Notes under the pieces: model-generated | Seen by the model: only the letters and a program-made list of their open reading frames with translations | Told to the model about the DNA's origin: nothing | Databases searched by the model: none | Made by a program: the position numbers and the translations under genes | Shown here: positions 1 through 10,337 of the stretch, in pieces | How the letters are laid out: each line of letters starts with the position of its first letter | Numbering within the stretch: position 1 is the first letter of the stretch | Source: Chara braunii | Taxonomy: Eukaryota > Streptophyta > Charophyceae > Charales > Characeae | DNA length: 58,122 bases | Direction: 5' to 3' | Assembly: GCA_003427395.1 (NCBI GenBank) | Contig: BFEA01000096.1 | Coordinates: 1,633,506-1,691,627 of the forward strand

Positions 1-272
1 GGGTCAGGTTGGTTGGCCTTCTTGTTGGATCTGGGTCTGTTTCGAGAAGAGTTTCGCACTCCACAAACAGAACACCCCCCCGGATTCCACAGGTTGTCAA
101 TTGTTCGGGCAGTCTTTCGGGATGCTCAATTGGAACTGGGGTCAACTGGGGTCAGGGAGGTATCACGATGAGCACAGTCGCACTCAATATGTCGATGTTC
201 CTTGCTCGGGTGGTCCGCACTCCTTGCGAGCCTCTCGGCTAACAAGGCACAACATGGCATGCGCAATTTGTG

Positions 273-1018
273 AAGTTCGCCGGCATCCGAACTTCGTCAG
301 TTTATTCTGCGACGTCGTTGTTCCTTCCATGTGGATACGCGGTCCTCGAGCCCCGGCGTCTTGTGGTTAGGGATGTTGGGCATATTTCTTCAAGAACGTG
401 CCATCGACCACTTCTCAACCGTCCCCTCTCTGCGTCCACACATCCTGAGCAATTACAAAAGTTCGCCAGTATCCGCACTTCGTTAATGTCTTCGCCAGAT
501 CATTCTTCGTTTCGTGTCCCTTCGACCTTCTCGGTCCCCCATCCTCTTGTGTTCCGAAATATGGCGCGCAATAATGTGCCGGCAAGTACTTCCGAAAAGG
601 ACCCCTCTCCGTGTCAGCGCATCCTGTGATACAGCGCACCGAGGAGTTGACAAAAGTTCGCCAGTATCTGGACTTCGCACACGGGTTCTCCATTCGAACG
701 TTGTCGTTGTTCTGCCCCCTAGGTTCGGTCTACAAGGGCGCGAGGGTTTGGAGAGCTGTTCTCTGTTGAGAATATTTCCTGGCGCTGTGCAGGCGAGGAC
801 GTCTGGAGGGCGTCTTCACTTCTGGCGGACGAAGTTCGCCTGTATCCGCACTTGAAACATATGCGGGGCAGCGGTCTCGGACGGCACGGTCGCCTTGACC
901 CTCTGTCTTCGACGCTCAACGGCAACGCACCTCCGCTTAGTGACTGTTGTGTTTAGTACACGCCACGAATTTTGTTTTTGTGTGCTGCATCATAACTAGT
1001 CCGTCGGCATCCGAACTT
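273..1018 (+). repeat. Left array of 22-bp palindromic repeats (5 copies)
   Basis: Five copies of a 22-bp dyad lie at 273-294, 459-480, 654-675, 832-853 and 997-1018. The shared form is AAGTTCG, an 8-bp spacer close to CCGGTATC, then CGCACTT, so the outer 7-mers are near inverted repeats (AAGTNCG...CGNACTT). All five have the same orientation and are spaced about 145-195 bp apart. The sequence around them has no convincing gene. Regular palindromes near the end of an element are typical of subterminal transposase-binding sites in large plant DNA transposons, but that role is inferred. The true end of the element lies outside the window. Confidence 0.75.
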
Positions 1019-1323
1019 CTTGTTTGTGCTGATTGTTTGTGCTTTCCGTGTGTCCCAATGCTTCTTTCGTTTGGGCTAGTGCAAACAGAATGTCTACGTC
1101 AAGGGGCGAGGAACAGCCTACGGGGACCTCGGGGAGGGAATCGACGACCAAAAAGTCATGGTGCGATCATGTGCGCGCGAAATGGTATGTCGATTGGTGC
1201 TGCGGGGATGAGAACGACCCCACGAGAGCGCCCTGCGGTCTTGTTCTATTCGTGGAAGATAGTAGACGTCGGAGAGTGTTTGGTTTGGTGGAGGGATGGT
1301 AGGCGGCTAGAAGTCACGACAAG

Positions 1324-2619
1324 ATGTATTTCAAGCTGCACGCGGTTTACAATTCAAAAGGCGGCATCATGGCTGCTTCCGAAGGGGCGGTCCTGTCGTG
1401 GGATCTGTTCCAGGGGTTTGGAGCAGGGGCTTTGAGGACCCCTTTCTACACAGAACTCGCGGTTGAAGGTCTTGTTTCCGATAGGGAGTTCTTCGACTTG
1501 GTGGAAAAGAAAGACGTCCACCTTGATGAACCCTGCCAGATCTCATGCAACCTGGCACTGTCGCAGCCTGTGCAGATGTGCACCGGGTTCGAATCCAGCG
1601 GTGCTCCGTCCGAGGGAGGAGATTTGGGTTCCGATGCTTCGTTCCAACTCCACCGAGGCGAGGAACGTGGTCGCTTCGACGACAGCGAGGAGGAAGAAGA
1701 CGAGAGGACGGGAAATTCGCCGGTTAGAGGGGGAGACCGCAGGGTGCTGAGCATTCCGGGGGTTGAAAAAAGAACACCGGTCCAGGAGCAACCCTCGACG
1801 TCAGCCAAGGGTCACACAATGGGGTCGGGGGGAAGGCCTGCTGGCGTCGTGTCCGGGGGAGAAGAGGGTGAACAGCAGTCTTCACAAAAGAGAAGGGGAG
1901 ATTCTCGTGGAGAGGCGGCGGCTGCTTCAAAAGTCACAAACGTCGATCCTCCGTGCAGATTCAGCCCCTGTCCGGCCCTGTGCAAGAGGGCTCCCATCGA
2001 CATCGATGCGGCATATTTCCTCGAATGGAAAGACGGCGTGCGCACAAAGCAGGAGATCCCCATTAACCCGTCGCAAGTCGTCGACATCGGGGAGTGGGAA
2101 GCGGGGTACAACCAGCGTTCCTTGGATCCGGTGCAAACGCAGCTGATCATAGACGCCATGACGACGGCCTACTCGCAGGCCGAGAAGACGTACGAGCTGC
2201 CCACACTGAAGTTGGCGCCGCTGGGGCTGGAGAAACCGAAGCCGTGGGTGCGTGCACTCCGTCTGAAGCCCGAGGACTGGAAGGACGATCTGGCAGACCA
2301 ATACTACTACTATTTTCTGGTCATCGTCGAGGACAACAAGAAGGACCTGAAGGCGCCTCCCAGACCGCAGAAACTTTCGATGAAGGACATCCGGTGGTGC
2401 TGGAAGGACAAGGGTTACCCCAGAGCTGTTATGGGGAACCCGAGCGGGAAACAGGCTCAGGTGGAGGCGTGGCGCAGGTTTTGTATAGATGCGCTTCAAA
2501 AGACGCCGTACAATCATTTGTGGATACTCGCTGACGACAAGACCAGGCAAGGCATAAGGAAGCAGAACGCTGCCCTTCGATCTTATTTCCCGCTTGCGAT
2601 GGCCGGGGAAAGCGCCTAG
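1324..2619 (+). pseudogene. N-terminal part of a ParB-like/methyltransferase-like protein (broken gene, part 1)
   Basis: This reading frame gives 431 residues from ATG 1324; a second in-frame ATG at 1369 is an equally good start. Residues about 100-215 are low-complexity and acidic (a run of SEEEEDE). From about residue 225 the protein becomes ordered: an IPINPSQVVDIGEWEAGY block followed by a helical stretch and LPTLKLAPL resembles the N-terminal half of ParB-type domains (I-P-x-x-x-I-V ... I-x-x-V). The usual GxHR box after it is not seen; the chain passes from QYYYYF directly into FLVIVEDNKKDL, suggesting a small deletion. A TAG at 2617-2619 ends it, yet the same frame continues past it with coding character, so the gene is best read as one unit to 4732 with disabling changes. 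The family assignment is by pattern only. Confidence 0.45.
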
Positions 2620-2622
2620 AAA

Positions 2623-3448
2623 ATGGGAATGGAATTTTTCGAGAAATGGGAGACGGGCAGACTGCTGTCACCCGAAGGGGCGAAGTGGATCGCGAAGAAG
2701 AAGAAGGTGAAGGACGTGAAGGCCGGTGTGAGCCTCGTTGTTCAGAGACTGTCCCCCGTTCATGGGCTGCGAGGACGACAAGTCGATCAAGGCGACATAA
2801 AAACTGGTTCACAACAAGAAGTTGTCCATCGACTGGAAGAACAAGGTCCTTTCCGTGCTGACCGGCAGCAGGTCGAAGAGCATGGATCTCGCGCTTGCCG
2901 AAGGCATGGTGCACATTTGGTGGCAAGCCTCGGGGGACGTGACATCCATCTCCCCCTTCGGCGTCGATCCTCTGGAGGCGCAAATGAAGGTCGTCGAGTT
3001 GGAGAAAGCGGTTGGGATCACGAAATGCCACACTGTCGTTCTTGATTTGTGCGAGCCTGTGGACATCACACAGTGGATACAGCAAGCTTTCGAGAGTTTG
3101 AATGCCCTTCTAGAACATTTGTTCCCTTCGCACTGGACGGTTGTTGCTTTCGTCCGCCGGGAGCACGACTACTACTTCATGACCAGTCTGCGCAATTTGT
3201 CCGTTGTCAAGGCAATGGCAGGAAAGTGGGTGAGGAGGCTGCAGCAGAAGAAAAGCTTCGCGGTCGGCAACAACTTGTACTCATTGGACGACCGCATGTA
3301 CATCCTCTTCAAAGGTGACGACTTGCGGGAGAACACGTCTGTGGTTTACGACACGAGGTTGGGGGCGGGTGATGCTGCTGCTGTTGGGGCACATGTCAAA
3401 GTCACACCGACGGACGTCTCGGAGATGCCGTTCGAGCCTTGTGAATGA
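2623..3448 (+). pseudogene. Degenerate DNA methyltransferase-like middle part (broken gene, part 2)
   Basis: Coding character continues in the frame of part 1 from 2623 to about 2755, then shifts by one base and runs to a TGA at 3446-3448. A TAA at 2798-2800 also interrupts it. The segment HTVVLDLCEPVD, then about 22 residues, then HWTVVAFV sits where beta-class N4/N6 DNA methyltransferases have their DPPY/W motif IV and the following strand; here the DPP(Y/W) tetrad has become a C-E-P-containing sequence. If the homology holds, the catalytic motif is lost. Segments such as MVHIWWQASGD precede it. The broken frame plus missing motif argue against an active enzyme; an alternative is an unrelated repeat-family protein. 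Confidence 0.4.
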
Positions 3449-3490
3449 CCCCTGGTCATACCTGGTCGTGAACCCAAGGTTTACAAGGAC

Positions 3491-4732
3491 ATGGAATGGA
3501 ACCCCGCGCAGTTGGCCCATCTGCTGGAATTCGTGTGCAAGAAGGGGGAGGGTGTCATGTTTCTCGGGAAGGCGCACGCGCAAGTCGTGTGGGAGGCTTT
3601 GAAGGGCGGTGGCAACTTCATCGCGTTGGAGGGGAATTCGGAGTTGCTGCAATACACATTGGATTTCCTGAAAAGCGTTGTAAACTCTGGAGCCCACCGC
3701 TGCGAGTTCATTTCGAAGACCGACAAACCGAAACGCACTTGGGAGCCGTCCACGGACATGTTGTTCAAGCTAAACGAGAGGAAAAGGGACAGGATATACG
3801 AGTTCCTCTTCTTGGAGACGCGGCCTAGGAGGGACAGCGACCCTGAGTATATTCGCCGCAGGGAGCATATGTTGGTGTTGCTGGACAAATACCACAGCGC
3901 CTCGCGTTTGAACGCGAAGAACTTCCTGGACCGACTGGAGTGTTTGTACTTTGTTGAGTCGGAGCAGGAGCTCAGGGTCGCGAGTTACAGTGCATTGATT
4001 GACATGGATGAAGAGGCATCGACCGGAGTCGTTTTCGACACCAATGTTCCGGAGGAGGATAGCGACACTGAGGAAATCGCCCTAAATTACCACCCTGCTC
4101 CTGTTCTTCTATCCCCGGGTTCCTCGACGGCAGGTGCGTCATCAAGCCAGGCCACTCCAGCGACGCCCGTTCGCAGGTCCACCCCCGGCAAGACCCCCAG
4201 CAAGCTGTTGGCGAAACTCACACCCCGAACTGTTGCCCCGCCTCGCTTGCGTCCATGGAGTGCAGTCCCACCGGAACATCCTTCTCGGAAGGATGATTCC
4301 ATTCACTTTGAAGGGCACGACCACACTCATTCTAGTGAAGCAGACTGGGGTCTCGACATGATTTGGCACCCAGGAACGATCCAGCCGGCAATCCGCAAAG
4401 GGGAGTGGATCATGGTCATTGTGGACTCGGCTGGGCAATGGGAGCCATGCTCGCGCCTTCCCATGTCCGAGTACTTGCAACTCGCAAGCAGTGGTGTGGC
4501 GGATAAAGTGGCGTCCGAGAACCCTCATCTCCAGGCCACTGACCCGGCCGTCGTTAACCACGTTGATCGTTTGTTTCTGGAGCTTCAAGACAAGGGGTGG
4601 TTGGAACTCTCGGACGAGTTTTACGACTTCGATACGAGCCCTTCGAAGGGAAGCGTGGACTGGAAGGTCCCCCCTGCGACGGGGCGTAGGAGAGTGCGGG
4701 AGGGGGACCTCCAGGCCCTCCGGGGGGGGTAG
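3491..4732 (+). pseudogene. Methyltransferase-like C-terminal part (broken gene, part 3)
   Basis: 413 residues from ATG 3491, in the same frame as 2822-3448, so only the TGA at 3446-3448 separates the two. Residues 1-60 (WNPAQLAHLLEFVCKKGEGV, then MFLGKAHAQVVWEALKGGG, then FIALEGN) follow the pattern of the C-terminal half of PF01555-type methyltransferases: a helix, a G-D/E-x-V strand, motif I (usually F-x-G-S/G-x-G) and a strand ending in an acidic residue that holds S-adenosylmethionine. Motif I reads FLGKAH, lacking the glycines. Residues 190-260 are a Pro/Ser/Thr-rich linker; residues 275-380 (DWGLDMIWHPG... GWLELSDEFYDF) are a separate unrecognised domain. The C-terminus is Gly/Arg-rich. 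Confidence 0.45.
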
Positions 4733-4884
4733 TGGGTGGGGGTAGCAGCAAGGGGAAAGGAGAGGGCACCACGTCAGGGGGATCGGTTGGCACTCACGAC
4801 CAGGGCAAAACTTTGGAAAGCGGTGGCCGGGTTGGGGTGTTGAACGTTGCTGACAAGACAACCGTCGGGGCCAGCAAATTGGCT

Positions 4885-6975
4885 AAGTTCGTCGATATCC
4901 GAACTTCTCAGAACGAGGAGCCAGCGCCTTTGGACGCTGCGAAGTCCGTTGGCATCCGCACTATTGGTCGGCCCTTCCCTCGACGACTGCTTTAGCCGCC
5001 TCCGTTGGCATCGGGAGAGGCTCAAATGCGGGGGTTCCGATCACCGGCGTCAAGTACGAGTCCGCCGTTATCCGAACCAAGCCTTGTGAGGTGCACGATG
5101 GGGAGCCCGTCCTGCGCAGCGCTACAGGAGCAGAAGTGTCGGAAGCGAGTGCCAAAACGAAGTCCGCTGGAATCGGCGCTTCGGTTTCGTCCTGTGCGAC
5201 GTCCGACGACTTTCCTATGTGGCAAGGGACGGCGTCGGCCGTCGGAGACGGGCCGCCTACGAAGTTCAACGCACGGTTGGATAGAGCGGCGCCGTCTGTG
5301 CTCTGCAATTCGAACTCCGCCGGTATCTGAACTTGCTAGGGAACGGGCCTGCAGTCACAGGTCGTCGGGCGGGCAGAAGATGAGACGTGTGCAGGGACAG
5401 AAGAGTTGTCGGCGGGAGTCGACGATGAGCCAGTGGAAGGAACCGAACTGCGCAAGAGGGACGGGGGGGAAGAATGGGCAAGTGGAGGACGGCCAAGAAG
5501 AACAGGAATGGGAAGAAGGTGGGGGAGGAGCGGAAAGGGGGGAAAGGGATTCGATTTTGTTGCGTGAAGGAGAAGACAATGGAGAGCACGGATTCAGTAT
5601 TTTAGAGGACGAACGGCCGGACAGTGGAGAAGATGCTGGCTGTGGAGAGTTGTTTGAGTCGTTCGGACAGTTGTACACGATGCAACACGGAGGTGATGAC
5701 GACGACGCGGCGACGATGGAAATGGAGACTCAGGTGGCCACTGGCCTTTCCGCAGACCCGGATGCCTATGACATGCACCCGCTGGCGCCGGCAGTGCATC
5801 TCCGGGACGGGTGCGACGAGGTCGCCATGGCAGTGAGCCAGACGAAAACGAATCGTCGAATGGACGTCAGCGACGTCACTGATTGCAAATTCGGCAAACA
5901 ACAGGCCATATCAACTCCGTCCCCGCCTACAAAAACCGTCGGCCGCGCCGACCCGATCCTTCCGTGGGCGCCGACTTGGCGGTCCCGTCGCCCTGCTCTC
6001 CGACACTAGTAGATGCCTTCCCTGGCACAGTGGGGGGGGGGGGTGCCGGCTGCCAACATGTGACGTCCCCGAAAAAAAGCAGAGTGGCCACTCGGCCTCT
6101 CGCGGTGCTCGCCTTACCCGCGCCCAGGTCGTCGATGAAGAAATGGAGCAAGAAACCGGCTGGTAAGCGTTCATGATCTCCGCCACGTCTGCATGCCAAC
6201 GTCTCTAGAGTGCCAACGATGTCAGATAGCCATCTTGTCGTTGAGGCGAGGACAAGTTCCGCCTTCCCATTGACGGTAGCAAAGACAGAGGGCTGTGCGG
6301 CCACAGAAGAGGATTGTCGACACTTGCCGCAGTTCGCACTGCGCCGAAATTCGAGCCCCGATGGGCACATACAGATCAACCGGTATTGGCCTCGACACAA
6401 CAAGTGCGGATACCGGCGGACTACAACGTTGGGTCCTTTCGGTACGACATACCTGCCCTGTCTGCCTCGTCTGGAGTGTGCTATTCTTTCGTTGGCAGGA
6501 CAGGTCGTTGTAGTCCGCCGGTATCCGCACTACCATTGTCGACGACATGAGGAGAGCTGGCACATGGTTAAGTATGGATTCCGGTGGACTTTCATCCACA
6601 ACCGGCACACAGAGACTGACCTCGTCACCCTTCGGCAAAACAAGTGCGGATACCGGCGGACCAAACAACCCCTGCCGAGAAGATAAACCACCCTTCTATC
6701 TGCTGGTTGCTTAAGTCCGCCGGTGTCCGCGCTTCTATTGTGGGTGCGTGATGTGCTTAGTCTCTGATACTCCGCCGACATCTGCACAAGGGCAAGTGTC
6801 GGCTTTCCATCTCCCGCCGACACTGGTCGTGAGGACACCGGCGGTGTACAGAAAACATACCTTCCGGAGGTCCGATCTTTTTAATGCGTCGGTATCCTCA
6901 CTTCTAGTATCAGGGCCGGACGTGGTTGGTCAGTGTCTGCCCATTGTGGCTTCTAGTCCGCCAGAATCCGGACTT
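4885..6975. repeat. Internal cluster of 22-bp palindromic repeats, mixed orientation
   Basis: More copies of the AAGTNCG-N8-CGNACTT dyad: forward-type at 4885-4906, 4942-4963, 5058-5079, 5160-5181, 5313-5334, 6511-6532, 6713-6734, 6882-6903 and 6954-6975; reverse-type (ATCC of the spacer replaced by GGAT near the start) at 6402-6423, 6570-6591 and 6642-6663. Weaker matches occur at 6768-6789 and near 6828 and 6978. Outer bases are the least conserved (AAGT to TAGT or GAGT; ACTT to ACTA or ACCA). The cluster lies between the methyltransferase-like pseudogene and the Ulp1 gene, and partly overlaps the ORF at 5005-6009. Confidence 0.7.
5005..6009 (+). CDS. Acidic low-complexity hypothetical protein (doubtful)
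   Basis: An open frame of 334 codons. The first 110 codons contain the palindromic repeats and are rich in Arg/Ser/Pro, so they look non-coding. The second half (about 5395-5935) is rich in Glu, Asp and Gly (EEGGGGAERGERDSILLREG, then later DDDDAA), which could be a genuine acidic linker. A run of nine G near 6031 may shift a continuation into the frame ending at 6176, whose tail (SMKKWSKKPAGKRS) is basic and nuclear-localisation-like. No domain is recognised. It could be an exon of an element gene with the Ulp1 domain or chance openness in GC-rich DNA. Confidence 0.25.
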   Translation: MASGEAQMRGFRSPASSTSPPLSEPSLVRCTMGSPSCAALQEQKCRKRVPKRSPLESALRFRPVRRPTTFLCGKGRRRPSETGRLRSSTHGWIERRRLCSAIRTPPVSELARERACSHRSSGGQKMRRVQGQKSCRRESTMSQWKEPNCARGTGGKNGQVEDGQEEQEWEEGGGGAERGERDSILLREGEDNGEHGFSILEDERPDSGEDAGCGELFESFGQLYTMQHGGDDDDAATMEMETQVATGLSADPDAYDMHPLAPAVHLRDGCDEVAMAVSQTKTNRRMDVSDVTDCKFGKQQAISTPSPPTKTVGRADPILPWAPTWRSRRPALRH

Positions 6976-7247
6976 CGTCGTTTGCCGGCTTCCGAACTGT
7001 TTGGCCTGACGTTTTCTTGCTTCGCGTTGTGCAGGGGTCTCAGGCTCGAATGCGCTCCTCGTCTTCATGTCCAAAGGCTCACATGCTCCTCGCTGCACAC
7101 GACCACGTGATGACAAACTCCGCTGGTTGGAGAGGCCATCATCTGGATGGCTATGTCATTGTTTTACTTTTCAACTTTCATCGAAGCGTATATTCATTTC
7201 GGGTTCTGTCTTTCTTTTGTTTTACAGGGGTAGGGTCGACTCAGAAA

Positions 7248-7505
7248 ATGAGGTCCTCCAATTTCTCGAAATATCCGGCACGAATATTGCAAAAAGTCCC
7301 CGGGTTCACGACAAGATACAAGAATATGTTAAAGGCATCAGGGGTTGATGTCGAGATTGAGGAGAAGGACCATGCCGTGGCCATTGATGAATGTCTTTCC
7401 CTTCTGCCTCCGGAGAAGGGGACGTATCCGCGATCTGTGACTAGGGGTCAGGCCATGTATGAAAAATACTTAGCAATGCATCGCGCGATGAGGGACAATC
7501 TTTAG
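7248..7505 (+). CDS. Small ORF directly upstream of the Ulp1 gene, possibly its first exon
   Basis: 85 codons from ATG 7248 (MRSSNFSKYPARILQKV...) to a TAG at 7503-7505. It follows a good 3' splice-site context (pyrimidine-rich stretch ending TTTACAG at about 7227), so it may be part of a spliced exon whose frame is open upstream. The 110 bp between its stop and the Ulp1 ATG are not open in the same frame. The sequence has charged helical segments (VDVEIEEKDHAVAIDE) but no domain I recognise. It may be an N-terminal part of the protease protein that has been separated by a frameshift. Confidence 0.4.
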   Translation: MRSSNFSKYPARILQKVPGFTTRYKNMLKASGVDVEIEEKDHAVAIDECLSLLPPEKGTYPRSVTRGQAMYEKYLAMHRAMRDNL

Positions 7506-7624
7506 AACACCGTTTCTCACAACCCAGCGTGTGCATTGGTCGATGATGTGCAGTTTGCGCCAGAGCCCGTGGAGCCTGCGGGGGGACTTTCGATAACGCG
7601 ATTGCGCCTCGAGTCTTGAGGGTT

Positions 7625-8314
7625 ATGGGTGACATATCCCGAGGCTTGGTGCCACCTCATCATGTTCTATCTACTTTCGGTGATGATCAAGTGAGAATCA
7701 CAGCTAAAGATCTGCTCACCATCTTGCTTGTCGATGGGAAGCTCAACGATGAGGTGGTGAATTTCTACATGGCGCTTTTGGGGTCGACTGCATGCGTGAC
7801 ACGTCAAACATCATCAGGCCTTCGAGTCTTCAGCTTCAGTTCGTTCTTCTTCACTAAGCTGCAACTCTATGGACACGGTGGGGTGGAAAGGTGGGCTAAG
7901 AATGTCGATCTGCTTCACTTCAATATGATCTTCGTTCCGGTGCACAAAGACAATGATCACTGGATCCTCTTTTCCATCAATTTCAGGGATAATGTCTTCG
8001 AGATTTTCGACTCCTATCCTCGCATTATAGCAGATTCGCGTTTCTACCTTAGTGTTTTCCAGTTGATTGTACAGTACTTAGAACGTCATACCTCACATAG
8101 TCGGTCGCCTAGGAGTTGGAAGTCTATGGCGGGGAACGTTGTTGTGGAAGGAGTTCCGAGACAAGTTGATGGAGCTAGTTGCGGGGTGTTCATGTTGACG
8201 TTTGCAACGTTGTTGCAACATGGTGATCGACCACCTTTCAGGTTCTCTTCTGAAGATATCCCTGTAATTAGACGACAATTGGCAGCATGTCTTTTGGAAC
8301 ACCATTGTCTTTGA
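7625..8314 (+). CDS. Ulp1/SENP-type SUMO protease domain protein (peptidase C48)
   Basis: 229 residues from ATG 7625; the frame is open nine bases further upstream but has no earlier ATG. The fold-defining pattern is complete: LNDEVVNFYMALL (residues 40-52) matches the Ulp1 substrate-cleft helix, His112 lies in NDHW, Asp129 in FDSYP, Gln180 in PRQVDGASCGVF and the nucleophile Cys186 in the same block. This is a His-Asp-Cys triad with the oxyanion Gln, so the domain should be able to cleave SUMO or a SUMO-like modifier. Length matches an isolated catalytic domain. Such proteases are recurrent cargo of plant Mutator-like and CACTA elements and of KDZ-type elements, and here the gene is flanked by the 22-bp palindromes. 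It is the only intact gene of the left element, less GC-rich than the ORFs before it. Confidence 0.85.
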   Translation: MGDISRGLVPPHHVLSTFGDDQVRITAKDLLTILLVDGKLNDEVVNFYMALLGSTACVTRQTSSGLRVFSFSSFFFTKLQLYGHGGVERWAKNVDLLHFNMIFVPVHKDNDHWILFSINFRDNVFEIFDSYPRIIADSRFYLSVFQLIVQYLERHTSHSRSPRSWKSMAGNVVVEGVPRQVDGASCGVFMLTFATLLQHGDRPPFRFSSEDIPVIRRQLAACLLEHHCL

Positions 8315-9032
8315 TTGGTTTCCATGACTTCTGTACATTCTTTTGACTGTATTTCATTCAATAGCGATTGTTTTTGGTTGTACATGACATTATTCCACTG
8401 TCTTTCTCAGTGCAACTTCGTTATCTTTTGTTCGCTCAATTTTGAGTTTTGTTTAGGATGGTTGCTGTCTGTATGGCGGCATTTGTAGACTTTGTCATCT
8501 GCATCTTTTTTCGTGCGGTGGGACAAATTTTTGTTGCGTTCTTTTCTCCGAATTTCACATATAAGAACCTAGAGTGTGCATAAGAATTGAAATCAGATGA
8601 TATCCGAATTTCTTGTGCGATATAATAAATTGGTGTGTCCATGCATGACAACTCCCGATAAGTGCGTAAGTGTGCAGTTCATTACGCGACCATCACTTGG
8701 TTTATGATTGCCTACAGTGCATTTAACAAATGACTTCGTGTTTATATCCGGGACTTCTGTGAATGACCTGCTCAAGTGCAGATGTTGCTTGTCAATATAA
8801 TCAACCCCCTTCTTTGTATTAATTTCATCACATAGCGAAATAAGTTCAGATATTATCAAACATAAATTGCATCACTTGAAGAAATCCGGTTCTCATACGA
8901 AATCAGAAAAGTTGTCTTCGTGCGAGGTCGACACCTTGCTTAATAAAGTGCAATAGCGATGACATTCGGAAATGTATTATCCACCATAGGTTCGGTTAGG
9001 ACACCACGCTCATCAAATTTCTTAAGTATAAC
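8315..9032. other. AT-rich non-coding stretch downstream of Ulp1
   Basis: No open frame of note, no RNA gene and no strong repeat seen. It probably holds the 3' UTR and terminator region of the protease gene, then spacer leading into the right palindrome array. Confidence 0.5.
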
Positions 9033-9756
9033 AAGTATGGATCTCAGCACACTTCCGCATGTTGGCTAAGTGCCTGGGCGTGCTTGTCGCGATACTAAGC
9101 CTTCTAAAGTATAACAAGTATGGATCTCAGCACACTTCCGCATGTTGGTCAAGTGCCTGGTCGTGCTTGTCGCCGTACTAAGCCTTCTAAAGAACATGAA
9201 ATCTCACCGAATCCATATAACCGTCTCGACCGAGAGGATAAACATGCCTATGTTACTAAAAGATAACCGAAGCAAGCTTGTCCAACAAGGAGACAATCAA
9301 GGCGCTTCATAAAAGTGTTATCCAACATCGATTCGGTTGTGACGCCTTGCTCATTAAATTTTTTAAGTATAAGAAGTATGGATCTCAACACACTTCCGCA
9401 TGTGGGCCAAGTGTCTAGGCATGCCAGTCGCTATACTAAGCATTCTAAAGAAGACGGAATCTCACCAAGCATCCATATAAGTATTAGTTGTTTCGGCCGA
9501 GAGGATGGACATGCCTACGTTACTTCGGAATAGTGGAAGCGAGCTTGTCCAAGAAGGATACAATTGAGCCGCCTTGCTCATCACAATCCAAAAGAAGTAC
9601 GGATCTCAGCACACTTGTCGAACTTCTCCGACAAGGATACAATCAAGGGGCATTGGTCGTCACAATTATTAACAAGTACGGATCGCAGCACACTTCCGCA
9701 TATCGGGCACACCTTGCTTATTACTGTTATAAACAAGTATGGATCTCAGCACACTT
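9033..9756 (-). repeat. Right array of 22-bp palindromic repeats (6 copies), reversed orientation
   Basis: Copies at 9033-9054, 9116-9137, 9374-9395, 9595-9616, 9674-9695 and 9735-9756 read AAGTATGGAT or AAGTACGGAT, then CTCAGCACACTT (one has CGCAG). This is the reverse-complement type of the left array, with the same AAGTNYGGAT...GCNNACTT skeleton. Longer flanks are also repeated: 9026-9100 and 9109-9185 are tandem near-copies of about 83 bp. Opposite orientation of the two outer arrays is what inverted subterminal regions of one transposon would show. Confidence 0.75.
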
Positions 9757-10186
9757 TCGCATATGGGCCGAGTGGATGGGCATCCCTACATTGCTTAGGC
9801 TGTAGCCGAAACTGAATTCGTTCGAAAGAGGACACAATATAATGTCATATTTTAACGAATAACATGTTGGATATGCATTTTGGACCATTGAAGGATATGG
9901 TGAGTGTCTGCGATAAACGCCCTGAGTAGGCAGGCTACGATTGTGGAAAGAGAGCAGGAAGAATATATTTTTTGCTATGCAGTCGGTGGATGGGGCGTTA
10001 TGAACGTCAAATTTGCAGACTGCCGCTGATCTCAGCGGGTGGGCCTTTCTCGCAGTGGTAGCGGGACCAAAGCCAAAACTGCAGGGCATGATATTAATTG
10101 ACTCCAATCGGTGCCATTCAGCGAGAGAGAAGGTTAACAACAGTCGTATTTTTCATCACCACTTTATGACTCCCTTCCCCATTTCA

Positions 10187-10337
10187 GGATGCAGCCAGCC
10201 TGCCTAAACAGGTGGTTTTCAGGGTCTTCAGACCTTTCACCACTTCAGGACCATTCAAGTTTGAAAATCCTGAATGGTCATGAAGTGGTGAAATCTTCGA
10301 AGACCCTGAAAACCACCTGTTTAGGCAGGCTGCATCC
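10187..10337. mobile_element. Foldback (MITE-like) hairpin element
   Basis: A nearly complete inverted repeat about 150 bp long. The left arm starts GGATGCAG...CCTGCCTAAACAGG and the right arm ends with its complement, CCTGTTTAGGCAGGCTGCATCC. The arms, about 65 bp each, differ by a 4-base insertion (CCAG) and a few substitutions, and leave a loop of under 20 bases near AAGTTTGAAAA. No coding capacity. It could be a MITE or a palindromic satellite piece. Confidence 0.7.
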
